Source: Rhabdornis inornatus
Taxonomy: Eukaryota > Chordata > Aves > Passeriformes > Rhabdornithidae
Reading direction: 5' to 3'
Assembly (NCBI GenBank): GCA_013397075.1
Contig: VWZS01000187.1
Location: forward strand, 1,488,565-1,552,564
Length of the DNA: 64,000 bases
Position 1 is the first letter of the stretch. Every line of letters starts with the position of its first letter. The notes beneath the pieces are model-generated. The model did not search any database. It was not told the origin of the DNA and was given only the letters and a program-made list of their open reading frames with translations. Positions 14,821 through 25,129 of the stretch are shown here, piece by piece. The translations under genes were made by a program, and so were the position numbers.

Positions 14821-17800
14821 ACTTCTGTTGGCTTACAGTCACATCTTTTAGCTAAAAGAAATACCAAGTGCAAGCCTTCCCATAAGAGGCACACATCCAC
14901 TACAAATATAAGCCAATACAAACATTAAGATTTTCAGTTAAAAGAAGGACCAATTTAGTACATTCATAGTCTTGTGGTATCTGAAGCCTCTCCCTCAAAT
15001 TCCTGGCTCCAGTCAAAGTTGATCTGTGTAAAAAAAGCTTTTGATGCTTACCTCCATACTGTATTTTTGCATAGCCAACAAGGACTTTACCCCACAGTTA
15101 AGAAATTTCACCAACATACTTCAAAACAATTTGAGAATTATTGTGCAAAAGCTGTTCCCCAACAGAATAATCAAGATGCAGTGGAAGCAAACTGTTGCAT
15201 ACTGCAAACAGAATACCAAGTCTTTCTTTGGTATTTTACTACAAGAATGACTAACTTGTAAAGATTTAGTTATTTCATTAACTTCAACAATGACTCGGAC
15301 TATTTCTTCTCCAGGATTCCTTTACACTTAGGTCCTGATAAGGAAGTATCTCTGTGATAGGTCTACTTGAGTGTGCAAACTTTACATTAAAAAAGTTGTG
15401 TAATTTGAGATGGCTTCAGGCAAACCTTAAAATATAGCATAACCATTAACAACAGAAAATACAGAAATGCATGCCAGAGTTAAAGTCCTCTTATAGAGGA
15501 CTCTTGTCAGGGTATTTAGGAGGAGGACCCCCTTTTGACTAATCTAATAGTCCTAATGTAAGACTCTCATATCTATCAACCTCTGTTCCATCCTGAAGAC
15601 TGTATAGTGCTAACTCCATCTCAGGAATGCTCAAGTTATTGGACATAGGTCCTTCCCTATAGCCATATAGTCGTTTCCTAGCCCATTTCCCCTCACAGTA
15701 CATCTTCTAGGCCTTCCACAAGAACTGGTCTCAAAACTTCAAACACTGCTACCAGCAATTACATACAGACATGATAGTTAAATCAATTATATATTGCATT
15801 TTCCAAACTGCATAATCCTTACTATAGGCTGGGCAGATGGAGAGTAGTGCTGCTGTATATAAAAATTTATCACTAAAAAACTCCCTCAGTACTTTTCTTC
15901 ATGTACTTTGTGATACTCACACTACACTAAGAACCCTGAGCAGACAGCAAGCAACACTACAAGCCAGCAGCTACATTTCTCTCTTGCTTGCACTGATAAT
16001 TCCATCTTTGCTGTCACCTGGGAAGCCACCAGAATGCTCGCAATTCGAGAACCTGTCTGCACAAATTCTCCTGCTCCTGCAAAACTGCTGTTGCATAAAT
16101 CATCTTTACACTTCAGAATGATGCACTGAAAACAGAGCTCTAGATAGGAAACAACTTTAATTCTACATTTTTCTTAAAGTACACAAAGCTGTATTTTAAC
16201 AGATCAGGGCATCTTCCTGGTAACTACCACCTCAGATTACACCACTTCTATTTGCTCTTTGTGAATAAACACAGAAAAAATAATTCAACAATCTTTCATT
16301 TATCTAACTAGCAGGCAAGAAGAAAAAAACAGAGGCTTCCAAAACAGTCCAAAATGAAAGAAGAGCTAACATCAGCAAGCTGCAGGAGGAAACTAACTCT
16401 GTTTTTGCATTTCTCTAATAAATGAGACTTTATCAGAGCAACTCTCTTTGGCGAGAAAGGTGGGGTGGGGAAAAGCAATCACACAACCCAGTGTTACAGG
16501 GTTAGCTCAGAGAAGCAAAGCATTACTCCAACATCTTCCTTTCAAGGAAAAGTATCTCATACACACAGACTTCACACCCTTACAGCCAAAACACCTATTA
16601 CTACATCAGTGAATTGCTGCAGAACAATTGTTCTTCATAAAAAGACGAGTGTCTGTTATAGTCTGCAAGAAGCACAAGTATTCTAGACAGTCTGTAATAT
16701 TTACAGTCATGGCGACCAAGAAATCCAGTTACACTGTAGTAAACTGCAAAACCTCAAAGCAGCAAATTATTCTAGCAGTAGCAAGCACTACAGGCCAAAA
16801 CGTTATAAACACATCATGCACATTAGTCATCTTGACAGCTTCTTATGCCCACAAGCCTCATGATTTCAGAGCACTAAAACACTGGTTAACAGTGACACAG
16901 TATTTTAACTTGCATAGCTATTCATGTTAAGGCAAAGTTTACTGGCAAGGAGTATTTCTTGCCAGGAATTACTTCACAATTTTACAGGATTCAAAACGAG
17001 CAAGTAACCTGTGATGTTCAAAAATGAACTCAGTATCTGGAAACAAGCTTAACAAAGGTGCAGGGTAAGTATTACTAGGTAATTCTTAATACAGAAGAAG
17101 AATAGGCAATGTCACAGTGATTTCTATATCAAAGAAAATATTTCTGCTTTGCAGCAGTTCGTTATTCTTTTGTTGATTTTAAAAGTGCTAATACGACTAA
17201 AACATTTCAAATGTATTAGTCACTTGCACTTCTGATACTGCAGTGTCCATACTGCAAGTACTCAGATCTTAAAGAGACAAGCTATGCATAACTACTTTCA
17301 AGAAGTCGAGAGAGTCAGGCCAAATTTCCGTCACCTTCAGCTTCCCGCAAGCAAAAAGTAAGTCATACCCGAGGCTACGTAACAAGAACAATTTACAACT
17401 CCAGACTTTGTCTGGAAGCCACAGGTCTGTCCCGCCTCAACTCCTGCACTGATAAAGGAACGGCCAGCCTTCACCAATTTAAAAATGAAACCCAAATGCC
17501 TGGGAGGTTTGGGCTTTATTATTGGTTGGGTTTGGGATTCTTTGGATAGGCTCACGCCAAGTAAGTATTTTGCCTTTTATAGCGCATACACTTAAAATAG
17601 GAGTTTCCTAGGCAGCAAAGAACCACACAGCGTATCAGAGCCATCTGTGAAGGGTTTCGGGGCGGTAAGAACAGCAGCAACTACCACGCGAACTGCACTT
17701 TAATGTGATGCCGCTCCTCAGGTGGGCAAAAGCTTCTTCGCTCCGACACGGTGGGCAACTCGCTGTTGGGACAACTCACTGCTCCACAGCACGGCTCTCC

Positions 17801-18053
17801 CGGCTCCTTCTCCGGCCGGAGCGGGAGCACACGAAGCCGGCTTCAGGCGGGAGCAGCAGAGGTCCAGCCAGCCTTCCAACTTAACCCTTTCCCGGGCCCC
17901 GGCACCGCGCCCAGCCGGTCCTGGCGGGGCGGGGGCCGGGACACCTGTCCGCCACAGCCCGGAGGGAGCGGGCGCCGCCGGACTCTCAAGTTGGCCGCGA
18001 CGGCCAAAGTCTCTCCCAGGAGAAGGCGCGGAGGAGGCGGGCCGGCCGCCGCT

Positions 18054-18059
18054 ACTCAC
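18054..18059 (-). other. VCL: splice donor of VCL exon 1
   Basis: Read on the minus strand, the exon ends with the codons GTG CGG (Val-Arg) and is followed at once by GTGAGT, a consensus U1 donor. The break falls between codons (phase 0), just before the Val-Gly-Lys that follows Arg56 in known vinculin proteins. Confidence 0.95.
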
Positions 18060-18227
18060 CCGCACCAGGTTGCTGACAGCGGCCTGCACGGCCGACACGG
18101 GGGCGGTGAGGTCCGGGATGGCCTTTCCGTCCACCTCCCCCTCCTCATGCATGATGACCAGGTGGGAGATCTGTTGGGCCACGGGCTCCAGGATGCTCTC
18201 GATGGTGCGCGTGTGGAAGACGGGCAT
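18060..18227 (-). CDS. VCL: vinculin, coding exon 1 (residues 1-56, partial gene)
   Basis: The 56 codons start MPVFHTRTIESILEPVAQQI and end AVSNLVR, which is the vinculin N-terminus almost residue for residue. Vinculin is a cytoplasmic actin-binding protein of focal adhesions and cadherin junctions. Its head domain binds talin and alpha-catenin and its tail binds F-actin. This exon encodes the first helices of head subdomain D1, the talin-binding part. The start was chosen because it is the conserved vinculin Met, in a good context (GTCGCC before ATG), and because the exon ends at a consensus donor in the expected phase. Residue 45 is Ser in TAPVSAVQ, where the human protein, as I recall it, has Ala. 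The rest of the roughly 1066-residue protein lies beyond the low-coordinate edge of the window. The frame is also open upstream of this Met for 156 codons (see findings). Identity is essentially certain. Confidence 0.97.
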
Positions 18228-18577
18228 GGCGACGGCGGGGCGGGGGGCCGGGGCCCGAACTGAGTACAAACTCCTGGCAAACTCTGTCCCTGCTGGCTGG
18301 CGCCCCACAGAGAAAGCCGCGGCCTCCGCGCAAAGAGGAACAGGAGCAAGAATAGGAAACCAAACGACCACTCCGAGCTCCCCGCGCCCTGGAGGGGAGT
18401 GCGGCACACGGAGAAGGGCTGCCGGCTCAGGCTCGCGGAGGCGGGACTCGAACTCGCTGCCCTCTGACCACCCACTGGCAGCACCCACCCCGCACTGGCG
18501 CCGCTCCTCAGCCAGGCGGCGGCTTTTCAACCGCCACAGCCCGCCCCTCCCGCGACTCCCGCCCCCGGCCGCCTCTC

Positions 18578-18584
18578 CCAATGG
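18578..18584 (+). promoter_or_regulatory. CCAAT box (NF-Y type) in VCL promoter
   Basis: CCAATGG lies within the GC-rich promoter about 350 bp upstream of the VCL start codon. It reads ATTGG in the sense of the gene. NF-Y works in either orientation. The location supports it, but binding is not shown. Confidence 0.5.
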
Positions 18585-18630
18585 CCGAGCTGGGGCCGCC
18601 GCTCCCAGTGGCGCAACGCCGCGTCCATCA

Positions 18631-18638
18631 ACATTCCA
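18631..18638 (+). promoter_or_regulatory. TEAD (MCAT-like) motif in VCL promoter
   Basis: ACATTCCA is the usual TEAD-family recognition sequence, about 400 bp upstream of the VCL start codon and 116 bp from the CArG box. YAP/TEAD and MRTF/SRF regulate many cytoskeletal genes together, so the pairing makes sense for vinculin. Occupancy is inferred. Confidence 0.5.
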
Positions 18639-18732
18639 GAGCCTCCTTCCCCCTCCACCCCCCGCCTTTCCCGCACCACCCGCCTTCCCAACCAAGCTTG
18701 GGTGCGCGGGCGCTGGTTTCCCAGAGCCGAGA

Positions 18733-18740
18733 TGACGTCA
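18733..18740. promoter_or_regulatory. full palindromic CRE (CREB/ATF site) in VCL promoter
   Basis: TGACGTCA is the complete 8-bp cAMP-response element consensus. It lies 13 bp from the CArG box inside the CpG island, about 505 bp upstream of the VCL start codon. Full CREs in CpG islands are often occupied by CREB/ATF proteins. Confidence 0.6.
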
Positions 18741-18753
18741 GGCATTCTGGTGT

Positions 18754-18763
18754 CCATATAAGG
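18754..18763. promoter_or_regulatory. VCL: perfect CArG box (SRF site) in VCL promoter
   Basis: CCATATAAGG matches CC(A/T)6GG exactly (CCTTATATGG in the sense of VCL). It is an AT-rich island within very GC-rich DNA, where chance occurrence is unlikely. Vinculin is an established SRF/MRTF target, so this is the probable serum- and actin-responsive element. Confidence 0.75.
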
Positions 18764-21700
18764 AGACGATTAATGCCAGGGTGCCGGGATAGCGGGGGGC
18801 GAGGGCGGTGGGATTCCTGCGCCACGCCCGCCGCCGCAAGTTCGCTCTGTTGGGCTGAGGCGGAGCGTGACTGTGGGGCTGGGCACCGCTGGGACGGGGA
18901 TGGCCGAGGGGAGGTGGGGCTTCTGGGCGGACCCGCTGTCCCTGGGCGCTGCTTGGGGAGCGCCGCTTCGTGCAGGGAGCGCGTTCTCCCTGCAGCCGGC
19001 CCTACGCGGCCCGCCCTGGGCGCGGCCTTACACGCTTCCGCCCCCGCTGAGGGAAAGTGGCGAGAAGCTGGAGGCGTCGTTTTCCGCCCACGCTCCCCTT
19101 CAGGTGGGCCAGGCTGTCCCTGCCGGCCCGCTCCCCTCAGGAGCTGAGGGGACACGGCGGGATACCGCTGAGGCGGCGGCGGCCTGAGGGGCGGCACATA
19201 CGGGGAGAGTGAACCTTGCCTTGGGTTTTACCGCTATGACTGGTGGTAGCAGTGGGAGCTTGTTTAGATACACTTAGGTTAGCGGCGTGGTGTCGGGAGA
19301 AGTAGTACAGACCGTAGTCAGAGAGGAACATAAATCCGCACTTTGCCGGTGCCGGGAGCGTGGCCGCCAGTCCCAGCACAGCTCGGGGTATGAGTACTGT
19401 CCGCCCTCAGGCGAGCCCCGGGCACGGTATCCTGTGCCACTGGCACTGCTCGTGGTAATAAAATAAAACGTGAGTAAGGAGTTACGCTCTGCACTTCTTA
19501 CTTTCTTTGATAAACCAGCACAGGTTCAGGTTTGGAAAGTTATTGCTGGGTTGTAGGTGCTTTTATCCTTGTGCTGCTATTTTAAGCTATAAATCAATGT
19601 CCCTGTCAGACTAGGTTGCACTCTGAAGTGTTCCAGAGCAAACAATGTGTTTTCTGTGCAGTGTTTGAACACAGCCTCTCCTACCAGTAGACACAGGGAC
19701 ATATAGAAAGAGCAATTAAATCAGTAAGGCTGGTGTGAGCTCAAGGATCTCTTTGTAACTTGTACCAGCATTGTCGTGGTTGGAGCTACAGGGACACTTA
19801 CCAGGTGTAGGCCTAAAAAGCTATGAAAAACAGATTTTGTGCAAGGTTAAGAAATCTTAGCAACACCTTTAGCTCAGAAGTTTTTTTTGTTTTCATTTGT
19901 TTACTGTTCTCGTTTAGTGTGATGGAAATTATATTTCTCTGTGTGTATTTATTGAATCTCCAGTGGCAGAAATCATAGTACTAACTTCCATGTTGTAGAA
20001 TCCCACTTGGTTTGGAAAGAGGTATACCAGTAGGCTCAATAACAGATAATCAAATTATGCTATTGGCATGCAAAACATAATTACAGTATTAGTCTTTTAG
20101 CGGTGATGAGTGTTTTAAGTTACTTGAATTGTGCATTGTAAGAGTAGCTTATGTTATTTGCTATTGGCTGTAGAGCAGGTACCATTTTTAGCATATACAT
20201 GCCTAGCAGTACCTCTTTCACATACTGTGGATCAATAATAATGAGAATAGATAAGAATCCTTCTGGACAGTAGTGTACAGGATCTGGGAATTACAAAAAG
20301 CATTTAGTCCATGTCTAATAATTGCTAAATTCTGTTTTATGGAAGTATGCAAACTTAATAAACCCCACGTATTTTGTCATTTGCGGGACTTACGCATTAG
20401 TGAAGCTCTTTAATTAAAAATAATTGCTTTAGATTTAGGATTGTGTGTACTGACTTATGGCTGAAATACACGTTTATGCACATGACTTTCAGGGAAGCGT
20501 TATCTGATCATTATAAAAGGCTCATCTGGTGGCTCAAATAAGTACAGTTACTACAGGCAAATTAGAATACAGAACAGGTGGAAATTTTTGGTGGCCTCCT
20601 GAAACTTTCCCAGTGTACAGGACCAAAATCTGTGCTTGTATTTGGAAGGTGTTGGTATTAAGAGTTTGCTTCACTATTTCACTTACATTGGTGTAATTTT
20701 TGCCCATACAAAATTTAAATTTTATTTTTTGCATTATGTGACTGTACTGCATGCCCATCACTGAAATTTCCTCCATGCTGTTGGTGTGGCTGCCTAATTT
20801 TTGAAGCCACATCCAGCAAAATTCCATGCAATTAACAGCAATATATGTAACACTTCTTTACTGGTTATTGGGATTTTTTTTCTTTTAAAGTACTAAATTT
20901 ACAGAGTTTTCTCTTTCCTTTTCAGTGTTCACGGGTGTCACATTGATGTCATATGAATAACTGCTTTGAGGCAGGTACTTTTTTCAAAAAGTTCAGTTTC
21001 TTACTGTGATGTTGCTTCCCCAGGTTCTACGTTAATCACTAATTCATTAGGTCCTAGTAGATGGTTAGAAAGTAATGATAGATTTGATATTTTCTGTTTA
21101 TAAAGCCCGGGATGGAAATGTGATTTCTTTTGTACTCTTCCAATATGGTATTGCATATCAAACAAAGGGATGCAAAATCTCCTTTCCTTTCCATGCACTC
21201 AAATTGTTAGTGTTATTAAGTAGTATCTATTATTAGTGTCACAGTGGTGACCAGCATCTTGAACAAGTTAATGCACTTAGAATGAAAGGATTAGCTTTTA
21301 AGGCATTCTTTCCATGTCTTTTAGTATTTCATATGAACTCAGGTGAGTCCAGTTAAACCCATTTCTGCAGAGAACCTGATGCCAGCAGACTCTTCTGCTT
21401 ACAGAAATCTCCGTTGTCTTTAGGGGTATAATGATTCTCTGACCCAAATGATCGAGTCTTTTCATGAAGCAAACAAATTCTCTCTTTACTTGCACTGAGG
21501 TGAGATGCATGAATACAGAAGCAATAGGCTTAGGTGGAAGAAGGGAGGACACTGTGCTTACAAAAAGCATAGCTGCAATGCAGCCTCTGCCACAGAGTCT
21601 TTTGGAGAGTTCTGTATCCCATGCTCAGGGTACATGGCACTGCAGCTGCATGTGGTGGGAGCAGTGGAATTGAGCTATTTGCAAAGTGCTTCATGAACCT

Positions 21701-22079
21701 GCAGTTGTCTGTAATTATAAAGTATTTTGCTAGTATTAATACTTTATTGAAGTGAGCGTGTCTGATTAGCTTGAAGCACTAGCCTCCATTTTACGGTAGT
21801 TATTTTCAATATTAGGAACTACAGCAGAGAAGAATTATGCTTTCTAGGCAAATACACTTGGCTGTGATTAATCACTTTTCCCTGGAATCATCTGATCTTG
21901 TTCCTTACTACACCAACTTCTAACTTTTCTGAGTAAAAACTAATTAGCTACCTGAGGAAATTTGCAGAAATGCTATATTCATATATTGCATAAACTGGAT
22001 TGTATAAATGTCTTGATCCTATGCAGATTTAAGCATATGTTAAAATTTAATAATATTCTGAAATCTAATAACTATCAGA

Positions 22080-22102
22080 AGCTGATAATTCTATTATCAG
22101 CT
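22080..22102. repeat. short perfect inverted repeat
   Basis: AGCTGATAAT is followed by the 3-nt loop TCT and then the exact reverse complement ATTATCAGCT. The 10-bp arms could form a small hairpin. No run of T follows and no function is evident. Confidence 0.8.
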
Positions 22103-25100
22103 CCTGGAGAATTGGAGGCTACTGTTGATCAATGGACGTTCTGCATTTCCCTCTTCTCAAGCATTACCTTTGCATAACCCAAGGAGTAAGGAACGGATGA
22201 TTAAATTTTAATCATCCATTTGTGTTTTGGTTTTTTTTCTTTCTGTGGTAATGCCCATCTTAAATTTTAAATGTGTCATGAGTTTGTTGTAGAGTGGTAT
22301 TCCTATACTAATAGCTCTAGTGTGTAGGAGACTGGCACAGCAGGAATAAATTTCATGCCTAACGAATGACAACCTTGGAGAAAGAAAGCAGATTACTAAG
22401 GTGTTTGACAGTGTAACTTCACCACGATGGCCTGTCAATGTGCCTTGCCATTCTTTAGATGACTTTTGCCATGAAGCCAGGCTAGGTTCTGCTAGTTCTG
22501 CATCTTGGCTGGCTGTGTTCTAGGAATTGCAATGACACCAACACTTCAGAATTTCTATACACTGACTCATCATCAGTCACTATCTGAGCTAGATGGGAGT
22601 AGTCTATTACAACTGGAAAATTTACATCACAGTTGTCATCCAGCTACTGAATACAAACTTTGTTCCATAGTTCCCAGCTGCCCTTCTATAGCTGTGTTCT
22701 GTTGCTGTGCAGACATAGTGGGGCTTAGGTCAGCAGAGAAGGCTGCTCCCAATTCCCTGTCTCCTGCAAGGGGTTTCTTGCTAGAAGTTCTGCTGGGAGA
22801 CCAAGAGTGCAAATGTAGTTCATTTTTTTCATCTTCTCAGTTACTCTGTCAACTGCACTGAACCCAAAACTTTTTTTTTTTAACTACACTGCATTCTGAA
22901 GGGGTTTATTGTGGGACAAGTGTCACAACAATTGTAACAAAAAAATTCAAGGAATGTTTTAAGAACGTGAAACAGGTAGAAAAGAAAGGTAAGTATAATA
23001 AATACATATTTTTGTGTATTTATTCCAGAAATGGTGAACTAGGAATGAAGTTCAAAAAAACATTTTTCTACTTCTAAAAATTGCAGGTGAAAATATATTA
23101 TCATGTACATGCCAAGCATATATGACAGTGTATGTGCAGTTAAAATTGTGCAGTCTATTCACAGTAAATGCAAACAAAAAGTCTTTCTACTCTTGTGCTA
23201 ACATTACTATTAACTTACAGTAGACTTTGGTGTTTCATCGAGCGACAGGTGGTTTTCAGGAGCTTGACTTGTGTACTGGCTCAGAGCTTGTCAATACAAT
23301 TGACTACCTGGTAAACAATCCAAGTGCTTTATTTGCAGTAGGTGACCATTGTAATAGTCTAAACGTTCGTTTTGCAGATAGGGATTTTGGCTAATATTTA
23401 TGGTCGTTTCTACACATAGACACTTCTTAAGAAGCCACTGGCTGAAATTAAGAAGTATTGTATGGAGTAACAATGAACTCTTTCTATATATGCCTGTATG
23501 TGATTGGTTTTTAACTGCATAATTCTAGAGATCTTTAACATTTTCATAGATTCTTTATGGCTTATGTGATTATCTGATTTAGTGTGCAAGTTAAAGATTT
23601 ATAGCCATGTATTAGTAGATGTAGCAATTTACTGACATCAGCAAGTACTAAATGGCCCAATTGGACTTCAAAGAGAAAATGCTAGATAGCGCTTAATTTC
23701 TGTATCAGTTTATGAACTCCCTCCATATAGAGTGGAGATATAAATCCACAGAATAAATATACTTTTTTGACATACTTTTGAGTTTCTTATCTGTGTTGTG
23801 TTCAGTAATATGTCTTGACTAAAACTAAGACACTTCTAAAAGTGTCTCAGAGGAGCTTCAAGTTAATTACAAGAAAGAAAGACAATTAACCTAATGCAAA
23901 AATACTTCCTTCTTCCTGCCCCCAGATCCTGAACTTGCAGTTATTTTCATATAATTGGACCTTGTACTTGGGGAGAATTCAGTAGGACTCATTGTAAGAT
24001 TGCTTTGTGCACTTTTTTTCTCTGTTCCACATAAAATGCAGTGGCACTACAGAAAGGACAGTGTGTATTCAACACTGGCAGTCATGATTTTAAAGCTCAT
24101 TAGGATTGTAGTGAGAGTTTTGTCTTGCTGCAAAGGGAAGAATCCAGAATGACATCATTTCATGCTGCATTTTTGGACCTGGAAACTCTGTTCTCATGGC
24201 ATGTTATGTCCATAAATTTTACCTTAGAATCTCTTCAGTATACCATGATATACTGAAAAACATGATAATCTTTCTCTTAGTCTCCTCTATAGATAGATTC
24301 CTAGCTATTAAAAATCCCACTGTCAATCTTTTATGTGTAGGGAAGATCCCTTTTGCTTTGCCTTGCTTTCCTCTAGGTGTCAAGTGTTAGTGGTATTTTG
24401 CCCCATTCCACAGGTGACATTGCCATGTCAGTATTCAGAGATAGGAAGGCGAGTTTCATAAATCCTGTCCTAAAGGAGCCTGGCTATACACTGTTAGTTC
24501 TGTTAAAATGTTTCAAAATAATTCCTATTTAAGGCATTATATTCAATACAATATCATGTATTCAATGTACTTAGAAAAGGTAACAGTTGATTAATAAAAA
24601 CTTTAACATTTTTTGAAATTAGGAGCTTTTTGGGTTCTGCTGTCTTGAAGGTGCTGGGGGATGAGAAGCAAAAATTATGGGCTATTAAGTTTGCTGCAAA
24701 TGCCCTAAAATGCCAGTAGTGAAATGAAATTCCTGCTTTGGTTTTGGGCCCTCTGTATAGAAAAATGTCTCTGATGCCAGGCAACAATATTTTCCATGTG
24801 AGTTCTCCACTGTTGCATACTGTGTCAGCACTGCCAACTCAGTGGTGAAGCGTGTGCAAACTGGTGCTGAAAAAGGGGCAATAGCCTCAGTAGTGTTCCA
24901 CTGTGCAAAGCATGCTGTGCTTGTGAAACATTGCCTCCTGAGACAAACTTTCTGCCTCCATCACAGTTCCCCTTGCAAAGCAGTTAGCCAAGCCTAGACT
25001 CGCATTTTTCACTCATACTGTATTTGATTTACATCAGCTGAAGGAAATGGTAATGTGCAACACTGACTCTGGAATTTAAACAGAAACCCACAAGGGATCT

Positions 25101-25119
25101 CCATGCTGAAGGCCAACTT

Positions 25120-25129
25120 CCAAATATGG
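25120..25129. promoter_or_regulatory. distal CArG-box match, 6.9 kb upstream of the VCL start
   Basis: CCAAATATGG matches CC(A/T)6GG exactly. In AT-rich DNA several such matches are expected by chance in 64 kb (another is CCTTTTTAGG at 41627-41636), so this is only a weak candidate SRF enhancer. Confidence 0.2.

Larger units (their letters stand above)
1..18059 (-). other. VCL: VCL intron 1 (5' part; continues beyond the window)
   Basis: This stretch lies directly downstream of the VCL exon 1 donor on the minus strand, so it is the beginning of intron 1. I looked on the minus strand for the next vinculin coding segment, which in known vinculins begins VGKETVQTTEDQ, and found no match, so exon 2 lies below position 1. 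A long first intron is normal for vinculin. From 1 to about 17640 the DNA is AT-rich, CpG-poor and free of recognisable young transposons. By eye the plus strand leans to A over T, as expected for the template strand of a transcribed gene. The longest open frame (12740-13231, plus, 163 codons) shows no recognisable domain and looks like chance. Minor items listed separately are a 23-bp tandem duplication near 14.8 kb, a weak CTCF-like site near 9.5 kb and a possible old DNA-transposon end near 13.07 kb. Confidence 0.9.
18228..18770 (-). promoter_or_regulatory. VCL: VCL 5' UTR and proximal promoter
   Basis: This is the GC-rich stretch immediately upstream of the vinculin start codon. In transcription order it holds a CArG box, a palindromic CRE, a TEAD-type motif, a CCAAT box (inverted relative to the gene) and many GC boxes, and then the start codon. 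No well-placed TATA box is seen, as is usual for a CpG-island promoter, so start sites are probably dispersed. I cannot place the transcription start site from sequence alone. The UTR/promoter border is probably somewhere in 18300-18700. Confidence 0.75.
17640..19440. other. CpG island covering the VCL promoter and exon 1
   Basis: GC content and CpG density rise sharply from about 17640 and fall back to AT-rich sequence by about 19440. The island covers the VCL start codon, the presumed 5' UTR, the promoter and several hundred bases of upstream DNA. GC-box-like CCGCCC/GGGCGG strings are frequent. The island makes several overlapping frames open on both strands (188-337 codons); these are compositional artefacts apart from the vinculin frame. 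The limits are judged by eye. Confidence 0.9.

Noticed and set aside
1..17640. Search for vinculin exon 2
   Set aside because: No minus-strand segment encodes the expected GKETVQTTEDQ continuation, so exon 2 must lie outside the window.
18430..18515. tRNA-like B-box string (GAGTTCGAGTCCCGCC on the minus strand)
   Set aside because: The string fits a B box, but I could not fold a clover-leaf: the acceptor arms do not pair well and no A box lies at the right distance. It is chance in the GC-rich 5' UTR.
17722..18735. 337-codon plus-strand frame and other long frames across the CpG island
   Set aside because: They are antisense or frame-shifted shadows of vinculin exon 1 and GC-rich promoter DNA. 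They are rich in Pro, Ala, Arg and Ser, with no known protein similarity.
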